From NCBI RefSeq assembly GCF_013386585.1, contig NZ_JACARO010000036.1:1-64000 (forward strand): 64,000 nucleotides of DNA, read 5' to 3'. Position 1 is the first letter of the stretch. Every line of letters starts with the position of its first letter. A program made the translations under genes and the position numbers. Shown here piece after piece: positions 1 through 10,780 of the stretch. The notes under the pieces were generated by a model that did no database searches, had not been told where the DNA came from, and saw only the letters and a program-made list of their open reading frames with translations. The stretch comes from Pseudomonas sp. P7548. GTDB taxonomy: Bacteria; Pseudomonadota; Gammaproteobacteria; Pseudomonadales; Pseudomonadaceae.

Positions 1-115
1 GAGCGGGGATGAAAGAATCGATCACCGGCGAATAGGGCGCGCGCGATGGTTGCGGGGTCAGGATGCGCTGTTTGAGCAGTTCTTCTTCGGTGGGAGGGTA
101 AAAGCGCTCTGACAT
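1..115 (-). CDS. Hypothetical protein, 5' end only (runs off left edge)
   Basis: The first 38 codons of a leftward gene are present; the rest lies outside the window. Reading begins MSERFYPPTEEELLKQRIL and stays open to position 1. An AAGGAAG ribosome-binding site sits about 9 bases upstream of the ATG, which supports this start. The N-terminus is charged and has no signal peptide or membrane segment. I do not recognise the family from this fragment and assign no function. Confidence 0.6.
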   Translation of the reverse strand, partial: MSERFYPPTEEELLKQRILTPQPSRAPYSPVIDSFIPA

Positions 116-262
116 GACCGGCTCACTTCCTTGTGTGGGGGAGTGAGCCTACGAGGGCGGAAGTGAGGGTTGATATTGGCTTTGTTCGATGGTGCCCGTG
201 GGAAAAGTCAGCGGGTTTGTAATCGCGGAAATGTTGTGAGGGTGTCGCTTTTTACCTGCCGA

Positions 263-634
263 TCAGCCCAGCAGATGCTTGGAAATCAACCGCGAGATTT
301 CCACAATCGAGGTCTTCCCGGTGAATTCAAACTTCACTTTCCCGAGCGAAGAAAAGTAGATCTCCAACTCCGAATCCAGATCAAACGTCCCAGCCGTTTC
401 CACCGAATACGCCACGATGTTCTTGTACGGCAGCGAGGTGAAGTCCTTCTTGCTGCCGGTAATCCCCTGCACGTTGACCGCGATGATGCGTTTGGTGGTG
501 AAGACCACGCCATCGCGCATGGCCTTGTAGGCGTCGACCACTTCTTCGCCGTCCAGCAGCAGCGCCGAGACGCGTTCGGCGTATTCGTTGTTTTGCTTGA
601 GTTTGAAAAAGCCTTTGTTATTGAAGTCGATCAT
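263..634 (-). CDS. PH-domain-containing protein (bacterial PH fold, 123 aa)
   Basis: A small soluble protein of 123 residues. It reads as a single bacterial pleckstrin-homology-like domain of the YvbH/DUF1696 (bPH) type: the stretch from LLLDGEEVVDAYKAMRDGVV through TTKRIIAV to LPYKNIVAYSVETAG has the alternating strands and 'T.KRII' turn typical of that family, and a closing helix (SRLISKHLLG) follows. No signal peptide or membrane segment is seen. These domains are usually annotated without a defined role. It is transcribed away from the LysE-type exporter at 761. The domain assignment is fairly secure and the function unknown. Confidence 0.8.
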   Translation of the reverse strand: MIDFNNKGFFKLKQNNEYAERVSALLLDGEEVVDAYKAMRDGVVFTTKRIIAVNVQGITGSKKDFTSLPYKNIVAYSVETAGTFDLDSELEIYFSSLGKVKFEFTGKTSIVEISRLISKHLLG

Positions 635-760
635 GTGCCTGTCCTTGTGTGTATGCCGTTTTGCTCACGGATCTGTATCTAACACGGGCATTTCGAACAC
701 CCTACCATGGCGGACAACCTGACAACCTTGGCCAGATGTTTAGAAAAGCGGAGCCCCATC

Positions 761-1396
761 ATGCCTGAACTGTCCAGCTGGCTAGCCTACGCGCTGATCT
801 CCCTCGGCATGGTGCTCACCCCCGGCCCGAACATGATTTACCTCATTTCACGCTCGATCTGCCAGGGGCGCACGGCGGGGTTGATCTCGTTGGGCGGCGT
901 GGCGTTGGGGTTTCTGGTTTACATGCTGTGTGCGGCGCTGGGGATCACGGCGCTGGTGATGGCGGTGCCGTTTGCCTACGACGCCCTGCGTTTTGGCGGT
1001 GCGTTGTATCTGCTCTACATGGCCTGGCAGGCCGTGAAGCCGGGCGGGCGTTCACCGTTTCAGGTACGGGACCTGCCTCAAGACAGCCCGCGCAAGCTGT
1101 TCACCATGGGCCTGGTGACCAACCTGCTGAACCCCAAGGTAGCGGTGATGTATCTGTCGTTGCTGCCTCAATTCATCGACCCGAATGGCCATGGCAGTGT
1201 GCTGACACAATCGTTGGTGCTGGGCTTCACGCAGATTTTTATCAGCGTGAGCGTCAACGCGATGATTGCCACCATGGCCGGTTCCATCGCGGTGTTTTTC
1301 GTCACCCGGCCGGGCTGGCAAGTGGTGCAGCGCTGGTTGATGGGTTCGGTGTTGATGGGGTTGGCGGTGCGGATGGCGGTGGAAGGGCGACGCTGA
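761..1396 (+). CDS. LysE/RhtB-family amino-acid exporter
   Basis: An inner-membrane exporter of 211 residues, the usual LysE/RhtB length. The N-terminus (WLAYALISLGMVLTPGPNMI) carries the family signature 'TPGPN' in the first membrane segment. About six hydrophobic segments follow, including one around VTNLLNPKVAVMYLSLLPQF, which is the conserved 'NPK' loop. Members export amino acids such as lysine, homoserine or threonine; the substrate cannot be told from sequence. The ATG at 761 is preferred over the longer frame start at 707 because GGAG lies just upstream and translation then starts at the membrane segment. It stands alone, head to head with the PH-domain gene. Confidence 0.88.
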   Translation: MPELSSWLAYALISLGMVLTPGPNMIYLISRSICQGRTAGLISLGGVALGFLVYMLCAALGITALVMAVPFAYDALRFGGALYLLYMAWQAVKPGGRSPFQVRDLPQDSPRKLFTMGLVTNLLNPKVAVMYLSLLPQFIDPNGHGSVLTQSLVLGFTQIFISVSVNAMIATMAGSIAVFFVTRPGWQVVQRWLMGSVLMGLAVRMAVEGRR

Positions 1397-1404
1397 GTCG
1401 CGCT

Positions 1405-1734
1405 TTACAGGATGGCTTTCAGATAGTCCTTGAGTGTGCTGAGCGGGGCATTGAGTGCTTCGAGTGTTGACGCTTGGCGCACGTCCACCGCAAGCCGTTG
1501 CAGCTCTCGCCCCATCACGGTATCGGCGCCGCCCAGGGACTTGAGTGCCAGTGTCAGGCACTCATCAACCTTGAGTTGAATAGCCGCCAGATCCCCCTGC
1601 CGCACCAACAACCCAAACACCTCGCGGTCATACCCCACCATCACCGGGTCATCGCGCAAAATCGGGCTGCCGCCGTCCGTCTCGTGCACCAGTTTCAGTG
1701 CAAAGAGCGCCACCGCTTCCAGCGTCAATTCCAT
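1405..1734 (-). CDS. Conserved hypothetical protein (109 aa)
   Basis: A leftward gene of 109 codons beginning MELTLEAVALFALKLVHET. The ATG at 1734 is chosen because GAGGAA lies about 6 bases upstream; the open frame extends further to 1881 but that part is low-complexity and basic. The product looks helical and soluble, with repeated Leu/Ala heptad-like stretches (AAIQLKVDECLTLALKSLGG, STLEALNAPLSTLKDYLKAIL). No known motif is recognised. It converges with the LysE-type gene, with only 8 bases between the stop codons, and its start lies just upstream of the sigma-factor unit on the other strand. Confidence 0.65.
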   Translation of the reverse strand: MELTLEAVALFALKLVHETDGGSPILRDDPVMVGYDREVFGLLVRQGDLAAIQLKVDECLTLALKSLGGADTVMGRELQRLAVDVRQASTLEALNAPLSTLKDYLKAIL

Positions 1735-1902
1735 GGTTTCGGTTCCTCGGCGTCTTTTGGGAGGGCGATGATCCCTGTTCTGTAGCGGAAAAAAAAGACC
1801 TCGTGCTTCACACTGTCCGCCGCAATGCCGTTGCTTTTGCTCGTTGTGGTGGCCAGTTTTTCTCATTACCATTGGGAACAATTCTTATTCGTAGGGCTGT
1901 GT

Positions 1903-2439
1903 ATGCCCCCGCTTCCCGAGCCCGGCACCGTATCTTTGAGCATCAGTAGCCTGTATTGCGCCCATCACGGTTGGATTCAACGCTGGCTGGCGCGAAAACT
2001 CGGCAATGTCAGCGATGCCGCCGAGCTGGCTCATGATGTGTTTGTCAGGCTGTTGAGCCACCCGCGTGAGTTCGGCAGCGAAGGGCATGCGCGTGCGTAC
2101 CTCAGCACCTTGTCGCGCAATGTGTGTGTGGATTTCTTCCGACGCAAGCACGTGGAGCAGGCCTGGCTTGAGGTGTTGGCGAGCCGGCCTGAAGCGTGCG
2201 CGCCTTCGGAAGAACACCGCGCATTGGTATTGGAAGCCCTGGTGCATTTGCAGGCGATGCTTGATAGCTTGCCGACCAAGGTGTCCGAGGCATTCTGCCT
2301 GGCCCAGATCGAGGGCTTGAGCTATCGCGAGATCGCGTTACGGATTGGCGTGAGCGAGCGCACCGTTAGCAAATACATCGGCCAAGCCATGTTCCAGTGC
2401 ATGGTGCTGGAGGCTGAGTTGGACGGTGCCTTGGCATGA
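1903..2439 (+). CDS. FecI-type ECF sigma factor
   Basis: An iron-starvation ECF sigma factor of 178 residues. Region 2 (about residues 18-80) includes DAAELAHDVFVRLL and the promoter-melting segment ARAYLSTLSRNVCVDFFRR. Region 4 (about 115-165) carries the helix-turn-helix SYREIALRIGVSERTVSKYI. The family directs RNA polymerase to the promoter of a cognate TonB receptor when the ferric siderophore is bound outside. The start at 1903 gives the usual FecI length; the frame upstream to 1825 encodes a hydrophobic stretch unlike this family. The stop overlaps the next start (ATGA), giving translational coupling to the FecR-type anti-sigma and a complete sigma/anti-sigma/receptor unit. Confidence 0.93.
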   Translation: MPPLPEPGTVSLSISSLYCAHHGWIQRWLARKLGNVSDAAELAHDVFVRLLSHPREFGSEGHARAYLSTLSRNVCVDFFRRKHVEQAWLEVLASRPEACAPSEEHRALVLEALVHLQAMLDSLPTKVSEAFCLAQIEGLSYREIALRIGVSERTVSKYIGQAMFQCMVLEAELDGALA

Positions 2440-3401
2440 GCACCAACCCCGGTGGCCTCGACCACGCCACTTTGCAACAGGCCGCCGACTGGTTCGCCCG
2501 CCTGAATGCCGAACCCAACGCGTTGCCGCTGCATGAGGCCTGGCGCCAATGGCATGCCCACAGTGAAGTCAACCGTCTGGCCTGGAGCTATGTCGCACGT
2601 GTGGGGCAACGCTTTGCACCGTTGCAGGACGATGCCGTGAGTGCCAACAAGACGTTGGAGAGTTTGCGGCAGTCCCAGCGTTCGCGGCGCCAGGTGTTGC
2701 GTGGGTTGTCGGTGGTCTTGGGCGGTACGCTGTTGGGGTGGGCCGGTTGGCAGCAGCGTTGGGTGGCGGGGGCTTGGAACGCGGATTTCCATACGAGCAC
2801 CACGGTGCTGGGCGAGCAGTTGTTGGCCGACGGAACGCGCATTTGGCTCAACAGCGGCACGGCGTTGGATGTGAAATTCAGCGCCGGTCGGCGCGAGTTG
2901 AAACTCTACAGCGGCGAAATCCTGATCAATACCGGCAAGGACGGCCGCCCCTTCGTGGTGGATACGCCGCAGGGCCGCGTGCGTCCGCTCGGCACACGCT
3001 TCAGCGTGCGTGAACAGGAGGGGCACACGCTGCTCAATGTATTTGAGGGCAGCGTGGAGGCCAGCTGCGGTGACACGGATCAACGCCGCATCATACCGGC
3101 GGGGCAGGGCGTTCTATTTGACCGTCAGCACCTGGGCGCAACGCAACGTGCGCAACCTGGGCGTGAGGCTTGGGCAAAAGGTGTGCTGATGGCGAACGAT
3201 ATGCGCCTGGGGGACTTTATCGGCGAACTGGCCAGCTATCGCCATGGCCATCTGGGCATCGACCCGCAGGTCGCCAACCTTCGGGTGATGGGCACGTATC
3301 CCCTGCAAGACACCGATCAGGTACTGGCGATGCTGGAGCAGGTCTTGCCCGTGCGCATCGAGCGGCGCTTCGCCTGGTGGACCACGGTGGTTCCGCGCTG
3401 A
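2436..3401 (+). CDS. FecR-type anti-sigma factor / transmembrane signal transducer
   Basis: A 321-residue FecR-family regulator. The N-terminal cytoplasmic part (1-80) has the DUF4880-like pattern (ADWFARLNAE, W.HSEVNRLAW) that binds the sigma factor. A single membrane segment spans about 88-106. The periplasmic part contains the FecR core (ADGTRIWLNSGTALDV to LGTRFSVREQEG) and a C-terminal secretin/TonB-like tail that contacts the receptor. An SRRQVLRG twin-arginine motif lies directly before the membrane segment (Arg84-Arg85), consistent with Tat-dependent insertion reported for E. coli FecR. It overlaps the sigma gene by 4 bases, and the receptor gene follows 91 bases downstream. Confidence 0.93.
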   Translation: MSTNPGGLDHATLQQAADWFARLNAEPNALPLHEAWRQWHAHSEVNRLAWSYVARVGQRFAPLQDDAVSANKTLESLRQSQRSRRQVLRGLSVVLGGTLLGWAGWQQRWVAGAWNADFHTSTTVLGEQLLADGTRIWLNSGTALDVKFSAGRRELKLYSGEILINTGKDGRPFVVDTPQGRVRPLGTRFSVREQEGHTLLNVFEGSVEASCGDTDQRRIIPAGQGVLFDRQHLGATQRAQPGREAWAKGVLMANDMRLGDFIGELASYRHGHLGIDPQVANLRVMGTYPLQDTDQVLAMLEQVLPVRIERRFAWWTTVVPR

Positions 3402-3492
3402 TTTTTTTTGCATCGTGTGCTTCCGGTTTTGGTTGCTCATTCGAATTAGTGAAGGACAACGGCTTGATGCCTCCTTCGACCGGAACCGTTTT

Positions 3493-5901
3493 ATGTCCTC
3501 ATTCCTGCGTAACTCACCACAACCTTTGGCGCTGGCTATCGCGTTTGCCTTGGCCATTCCCACCAGCCTGAGCATGGCGCCACGGGCGGCAGCCGCCGAG
3601 CAGGCCAGCGTGCAGGCCTACGATCTGCCGGCCGGCGCCCTGGCTGACCAACTCAACCGGCTCGCCGCCCAGGCCGGCATCTACCTGGCAGGCAATGCCG
3701 CGCTGACCGCTGGCAAGACCGGCCCGGCATTGCGCGGCAGCTACACGGTCGACCAGGCACTGCAAACGCTATTGGCAGGCAGTGAGCTGACGGTGGTGCA
3801 GACCGGCGAGGGGCGATATCAATTGCAGCCGGGTGCAGGCGGCGCGTTGCAACTGAGTACGGTGTCGATCTCCGGCATGGCGCCGGGTTCGACCACTGAA
3901 GGCACCGGCTTGTACACCACGTACTCGTCCAGCAGTTCGACGCGGCTGAACCTGACTCAAAAAGAAACCCCGCAGTCGCTCACGGTCATCACCCGTCAGC
4001 GCCTCGACGACCAGAAGCTCACCAACCTCACCGAAGTGCTGGAAGCCACGCCGGGCATCACCGTGCTGCGCGTCGGTGTAGGCGCGGAGAACGATACGTA
4101 CTGGTCCCGTGGTTTCCAGATCAACAACTTCGAGATCGACGGCGTACCCACCTCGGCGCGTCTGGACAACACCACGCAAAACACCGCCATGTACGACCGT
4201 GTTGAAGTGGTGCGCGGCGCCACTGGCCTGATCAGCGGCTCGGGCACGCCCTCGGCGACCATCAACCTGATCCGCAAGCGCCCGACCGCCGAAGCCCAGG
4301 CCAGCATCACGGGCGAGGCGGGCAGTTGGGACCGTTATGGCACGGGCTTCGATGTGTCCGGGCCTTTGAACGACAGCGGCAATGTTCGCGGACGCCTGGT
4401 GGTGGACTACAAGAAACAGAACTCCTGGGTTGATCGCGTCAACACCGACTCGCAACTGGTGTACGGCATTTCCGAGTTCGACCTGAGCGACGCCACCATG
4501 CTCACGGTGGGTTTCAGCTATATCAACAACCAGGTCAACGACCCGCTGCGCACCGGCTTCCAGATGTTCTACAGCAACGGCAACCGCACCCATTTCAGCC
4601 GCTCCGCCAACAGCGCGCCGGACTGGGCGTACAACGACCGCAAGCAGACCAACGTCTTCACCTCCATCGAGCACCAGTTCGACAACGGCTGGAGCGGCAA
4701 GGTGGAAGTCAGCCATACCCAGAACCAGTTCGATGAACTGATCAACTACATGAACGGTGATATCGATCAGGCCACGGGTGCGGGCGCTTATCTGTACCCC
4801 AACCGCTGGTCCGGTACACCGCGCCAGAACAACCTCGATGCCTACCTCACCGGACCCTTCAGCCTGCTCGGCCGCGAGCATGAGTTGATCGCCGGCGTCA
4901 CGATGTCGCGCTACAACGAAAACACCCCGAGCCACGGCGGTTGGTTCGGCTCCTGGACCGGCTACGACGGCACGGTGCCCAACATCTTCAACTGGAATGG
5001 CAGCGGCGCCAATCGCCCGGACACCACGCCGGTGGGCAAGACCCACATCGAAGAAAACCAATACGCCGCCTACCTGACCTCGCGCTTTCATGTCACCGAC
5101 AACACCGCGGTCATCCTCGGCAGCCGCGTCACCAACTGGAAGCGCAACAACGAATCCAGCGTGTACGCTGACCCGACCCAAGACACCGAAAGCAAGGAAA
5201 CCCGCAACGGCGTTTTCCTGCCCTACGCGGGTATCGTCTACGACCTGAGCGAAACGTGGGCGGTGTACGCCAGCTACACCAAAATCTTCAACCCGCAGGC
5301 CTATGGCGTCCACGACGAAAACAACAAAGCCCTCGACCCGCAGGAAGGCACCGGCTATGAAGTCGGGGTGAAAGGCAGCTTCAACGACGACAAACTCAAC
5401 GCCAGCCTGGCGCTGTTCAAGATCGACCAGGACAACCTCGCGGTGTACGTGCGCGCGCCGGACATCTACCGCCTGGAGCAAGGCACCACCACCCAAGGCG
5501 TCGAACTGGAACTCAACGGTGAACTGAGCGAAGGCTGGCAAGCGTCGGCGGGCTATGCGTACAGCGTGAGCACCAACCAGGACGATCAGCGCATTGTCAC
5601 CACCAGCCCACGGCACAGCCTCAAGACCTTCACCACATACCGCCTGCCAGGTGTGCTCGACAAGATCACCGTGGGCGGTGGCGTGAACTGGCAGAGCAAG
5701 ACGGGGATGGACCTGCACACGTTCGATCAGGGCAGTTATGCGCTGACCAATTTGATGGCGCGGTATGACATCAGTAAGAATTTGAGTGCGACGTTGAACG
5801 TGAACAACGTGTTTGATCGCAGCTACTACGCGTATGCGGATAGTTGGAGTGTTTATGGTGCGCCGCGTAATGTTATGACGAGTTTTAAGTATACGTTTTG
5901 A
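3493..5901 (+). CDS. TonB-dependent ferric-siderophore receptor with STN signalling domain
   Basis: An outer-membrane transducer of 802 residues. It has a signal peptide (1 to about 35, ending RAAAAEQ), an STN domain (about 38-112, DLPAGALADQLNRLAAQAGI) that signals to FecR, a plug (about 155-265, ETPQSLTVITRQRL to VRGATGLISGSG) and a beta-barrel ending in the terminal Phe typical of outer-membrane proteins. It is FpvA/FoxA-like; the siderophore cannot be named from sequence. The ATG at 3493 is chosen because it begins the signal peptide; the frame opens earlier at 3415 but without a secretory start. Its upstream neighbours are the cognate sigma and anti-sigma genes. An intrinsic terminator lies about 160 bases downstream. 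Confidence 0.92.
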   Translation: MSSFLRNSPQPLALAIAFALAIPTSLSMAPRAAAAEQASVQAYDLPAGALADQLNRLAAQAGIYLAGNAALTAGKTGPALRGSYTVDQALQTLLAGSELTVVQTGEGRYQLQPGAGGALQLSTVSISGMAPGSTTEGTGLYTTYSSSSSTRLNLTQKETPQSLTVITRQRLDDQKLTNLTEVLEATPGITVLRVGVGAENDTYWSRGFQINNFEIDGVPTSARLDNTTQNTAMYDRVEVVRGATGLISGSGTPSATINLIRKRPTAEAQASITGEAGSWDRYGTGFDVSGPLNDSGNVRGRLVVDYKKQNSWVDRVNTDSQLVYGISEFDLSDATMLTVGFSYINNQVNDPLRTGFQMFYSNGNRTHFSRSANSAPDWAYNDRKQTNVFTSIEHQFDNGWSGKVEVSHTQNQFDELINYMNGDIDQATGAGAYLYPNRWSGTPRQNNLDAYLTGPFSLLGREHELIAGVTMSRYNENTPSHGGWFGSWTGYDGTVPNIFNWNGSGANRPDTTPVGKTHIEENQYAAYLTSRFHVTDNTAVILGSRVTNWKRNNESSVYADPTQDTESKETRNGVFLPYAGIVYDLSETWAVYASYTKIFNPQAYGVHDENNKALDPQEGTGYEVGVKGSFNDDKLNASLALFKIDQDNLAVYVRAPDIYRLEQGTTTQGVELELNGELSEGWQASAGYAYSVSTNQDDQRIVTTSPRHSLKTFTTYRLPGVLDKITVGGGVNWQSKTGMDLHTFDQGSYALTNLMARYDISKNLSATLNVNNVFDRSYYAYADSWSVYGAPRNVMTSFKYTF

Positions 5902-6060
5902 ATCGCGCCTGATTCGCTAGACGCCTTGCAGGCCGGTTTGGCGAATGAGGTAGTGTTCAAGCGTGTGTTTAGGTCGGTGAGTTGAGGTTGTGTTTCAAGG
6001 TGGAGAGGGCGGTGAGCAGTGATTTCGCTGGCTGCCCACTTTTCGACAGGCGAAAAAAAA

Positions 6061-6086
6061 GACCTTGAATTTCAAGGTCTTTTTTT
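6061..6086. terminator. Bidirectional intrinsic terminator
   Basis: The stem GACCTTG/CAAGGTC is flanked by A8 on one side and T7 on the other, so it works in both directions. It terminates tRNA-Leu on the minus strand and could stop readthrough from the TonB receptor on the plus strand. Confidence 0.88.
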
Positions 6087-6090
6087 AAGA

Positions 6091-6175
6091 TGGTGCCCCG
6101 AGGGAGACTCGAACTCCCACTCCTTTCGAAAACGGATTTTGAATCCGCCGCGTCTACCAATTCCGCCATCAGGGC
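6091..6175 (-). tRNA. tRNA-Leu (anticodon CAA)
   Basis: Read on the minus strand this is an 85-base tRNA with an encoded CCA end. The acceptor GCCCTGA pairs with TCGGGGC (one G-U pair), and the D-arm has GGTAGACGC. The anticodon stem GCGGA/TCCGT encloses the loop TTCAAAA, giving anticodon CAA (reads UUG). A long class II variable arm (about CGAAAGGAGTG) is followed by the GTTCGAGTC T-arm. All leucine tRNA features are present. The terminator lies 4 bases past the CCA. The queA promoter region is on the other side, transcribed divergently. Confidence 0.95.
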
Positions 6176-6283
6176 TCAATGGCGGCGAAGTATAGAGAGG
6201 TGATTACCGTTGGTCAATCACGTTTCATGGTCAATTTTCACTATTTCCGCTAGACTTCCCGGCCCTGCTAGACGAACCCCATC

Positions 6284-8454
<2,171 letters not shown>

Positions 8455-8497
8455 GTTTTCCGACCCTAAGATTCACTATTTGCAACTGGAGTGCTAA

Positions 8498-8836
8498 ATG
8501 AGCTTTTTTATCTCTAACGCCATGGCTGATGCCGCTGCGCCTGCCGCTGCCGGTCCTATGGGCGGTGGTTTCGAGTGGATTTTCCTGGTCGGCTTCCTGG
8601 TCATCTTCTACCTGATGATCTGGCGTCCACAGGCCAAGCGCGCCAAAGAGCAGAAAAACCTGCTGGGCAGCCTGCAAAAAGGTGACGAAGTTGTGACCAC
8701 CGGCGGTATCGCTGGCAAGATCACCAAGGTTTCCGACGCTTTCGTGGTTCTGGAAGTCTCCGACACCGTAGAAATGAAGTTCCAGAAGGGCGCCATCGCC
8801 GCCACGCTGCCAAAAGGCACGCTCAAAGCGATCTAA
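8498..8836 (+). CDS. yajC: Sec translocase accessory subunit YajC
   Basis: A 112-residue inner-membrane protein that associates with SecD and SecF. An Ala-rich N-terminus precedes one strong membrane segment (about 24-45, GGFEWIFLVGFLVIFYLMIW). The conserved cytoplasmic YajC domain follows, with RPQAKRAKEQKNLL, LQKGDEVVTTGGIAGKI and VEMKFQKGAI. The start has a GGAG site 7 bases upstream. It lies 43 bases after tgt and 63 bases before secD; that second gap contains a strong GC hairpin. Confidence 0.96.
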   Translation: MSFFISNAMADAAAPAAAGPMGGGFEWIFLVGFLVIFYLMIWRPQAKRAKEQKNLLGSLQKGDEVVTTGGIAGKITKVSDAFVVLEVSDTVEMKFQKGAIAATLPKGTLKAI

Positions 8837-8858
8837 AGTAACAACCTTTACCAATCGA

Positions 8859-8879
8859 CGGGGCGCGCAAGGCGCCCCG
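8859..8879 (+). other. GC-rich hairpin in the yajC-secD gap
   Basis: A perfect 8-bp stem (CGGGGCGC/GCGCCCCG, loop GCAAG) lies between yajC and secD. No T-run follows, so it is not a standard intrinsic terminator. It may stabilise or mark a processing site in the polycistronic message, or modulate secD translation, since its right arm ends 20 bases before the start codon. Confidence 0.55.
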
Positions 8880-8899
8880 CGTTATAAGCGGGCGGCGTG

Positions 8900-10771
8900 A
8901 TGCTGAACAAATACCCTCTGTGGAAATACGTACTGATCCTGGCGGTGCTGGCGATCGGTTTTATTTATTCCGCTCCCAATCTCTATCCTGATGACCCGGC
9001 GATCCAGATCACTGGCGCCAGCACTTCGCTGCAAGTCAATCAGGCTGACCTGGAGCGCGCGAGCAAAGCGCTCACCGATGCGGGCATCCAGGTCAAGGCG
9101 GCAACATTGGCGGCTGATGCGAAGGGCGGTTTGTTGCGCCTGACGAAGGCAGAAGACCAATTGCCGGCCAAAGACGTCGTGCGCAAGGCCATGGGTGACG
9201 ACTACGTGGTCGCGCTCAACCTGGCACAGACCACGCCAAAATGGCTGCGCAGCATTGGCGCGCACCCGATGAAGCTGGGTCTGGACTTGTCCGGTGGTGT
9301 GCACTTCCTGCTGGAAGTCGACATGGACAAGGCCCTCGACGCACGCCTGAAAGTCTACGAAGGCGACGTGAAGAGCCTGCTGCGCAAAGAGAAGTTGCGT
9401 TATCGCAGCCTGCCGCAGCTCAACGGTGCCATCCAGCTGGGCTTCTCTGATGAGGCGTCCCGTGAACAGGCCCGTGCACTGGTTCGCAAGAACTTCAATG
9501 ATTTCGACATCGTACCGGCCGACCTGAACGGTCAACCTGTGCTGCGTCTGGCGATGACCCCGGCCAAGCTGGCGGAAATCCGCGAATACTCCATCAAGCA
9601 GAACTTGACCACGGTACGTAACCGCGTCAATGAGCTGGGTGTGGCCGAGCCGATCGTTCAGCGCCAAGGCGCCAACCGCATCGTGGTTGAGCTGCCGGGC
9701 GTACAGGACACCGCTGAAGCCAAGCGTATCCTGGGTAAAACCGCCAACCTGGAATTCCGTCTGGCCGCTGAGCCGGGTGCTACCCGTGCCACTGCCGAGG
9801 AGTTCGAGTTCCGCGAAGGTAACCGTCCACCTGCACTGATCGAACGTGGCTTGATCATTACCGGTGACCAGGTAACCGACGCCAAGGCAGGTTTTGACTC
9901 GCAGCACGGCACCCCCGAAGTGAACATCCGTCTGGATGGCCACGGTGGCGACCTGATGAGCCGCGCCACGCGCAGCAACGTTGGTCGCAGCATGGCGGTG
10001 ATCTTCATCGAGCAGCGTCCGGTTACCACTTACACCAAGCAAGTGGTCGACGGTGTAGAGAAAGACGTACCGGTACAGACCTTCAAGGAAGAGAAGAAGA
10101 TCATCAGCCTGGCGACCATCCAGTCGCCGCTGGGTGCTCAATTCCGCATCACCGGCCTGAATGGCCAGGGCGAGTCGTCCGAACTGGCGCTGCTGTTGCG
10201 TGCCGGTGGCCTGGCTGCCCCGATGTACTTCGCTGAAGAACGTACCATCGGCCCGAGCCTGGGTGCTGACAACATCACCAAGGGTATCGACGCGGCCTTG
10301 TGGGGCATGCTGTTCGTGTCCCTGTTCATCATCGCCATCTACCGCTTCTTCGGCATCATCGCCACCGTGGCCCTGGCGGGCAACATGGTGATGCTGCTGG
10401 CCCTGATGTCGCTGCTGGGCGCTACCCTGACCTTGCCAGGTATCGCCGGTATCGTACTGACCATGGGTATGGCGGTAGACGCCAACGTGCTGATCTTCTC
10501 GCGGATTCGTGAAGAGATCGCGGCGGGCATGACCGTACAGCGTGCAATCAACGAAGGCTTCGGCCGGGCATTTACCGCGATTCTCGACTCCAACTTGACC
10601 ACTTTGCTGGTCGGCGGGATTCTCTTTGCCATGGGCACAGGCCCGGTCAAGGGTTTTGCGGTGACCATGTCCCTCGGTATCTTTACCTCGATGTTCACGG
10701 CCATCATGGTGACCCGCGCAATGGTCAACCTGATCTTTGGCGGGCGTGACTTCAAGAAGTTGTGGATTTAA
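8900..10771 (+). CDS. secD: Protein translocase subunit SecD
   Basis: An inner-membrane component of the SecDF-YajC complex, which uses the proton gradient to pull exported proteins into the periplasm. It has 623 residues. One N-terminal membrane segment (LWKYVLILAVLAIGFIYSAPNLYPDD) precedes a large periplasmic region with LGLDLSGGVHFLLEVD, then five membrane segments in the last 170 residues, including the conserved GMAVDANVLIFSRIREE. The ATG at 8900 is preferred; the GTG immediately before it (8897) would add only one residue. The Shine-Dalgarno is weak, which suggests translation coupled to yajC. SecF follows 9 bases downstream. Confidence 0.96.
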   Translation: MLNKYPLWKYVLILAVLAIGFIYSAPNLYPDDPAIQITGASTSLQVNQADLERASKALTDAGIQVKAATLAADAKGGLLRLTKAEDQLPAKDVVRKAMGDDYVVALNLAQTTPKWLRSIGAHPMKLGLDLSGGVHFLLEVDMDKALDARLKVYEGDVKSLLRKEKLRYRSLPQLNGAIQLGFSDEASREQARALVRKNFNDFDIVPADLNGQPVLRLAMTPAKLAEIREYSIKQNLTTVRNRVNELGVAEPIVQRQGANRIVVELPGVQDTAEAKRILGKTANLEFRLAAEPGATRATAEEFEFREGNRPPALIERGLIITGDQVTDAKAGFDSQHGTPEVNIRLDGHGGDLMSRATRSNVGRSMAVIFIEQRPVTTYTKQVVDGVEKDVPVQTFKEEKKIISLATIQSPLGAQFRITGLNGQGESSELALLLRAGGLAAPMYFAEERTIGPSLGADNITKGIDAALWGMLFVSLFIIAIYRFFGIIATVALAGNMVMLLALMSLLGATLTLPGIAGIVLTMGMAVDANVLIFSRIREEIAAGMTVQRAINEGFGRAFTAILDSNLTTLLVGGILFAMGTGPVKGFAVTMSLGIFTSMFTAIMVTRAMVNLIFGGRDFKKLWI

Positions 10772-10780
10772 GGGGCTGCC

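Noticed and set aside
1861..1891. Fur-box-like AT-rich stretch before the FecI-type sigma gene
   Set aside because: Iron control is expected here, and ATTCTTATTC is suggestive, but only about half the positions fit the 19-bp Fur consensus by eye. Not listed as a feature.
3769..5718. 649-codon antisense frame over the TonB receptor gene
   Set aside because: A shadow frame; the receptor has clear STN, plug and barrel features on the plus strand.
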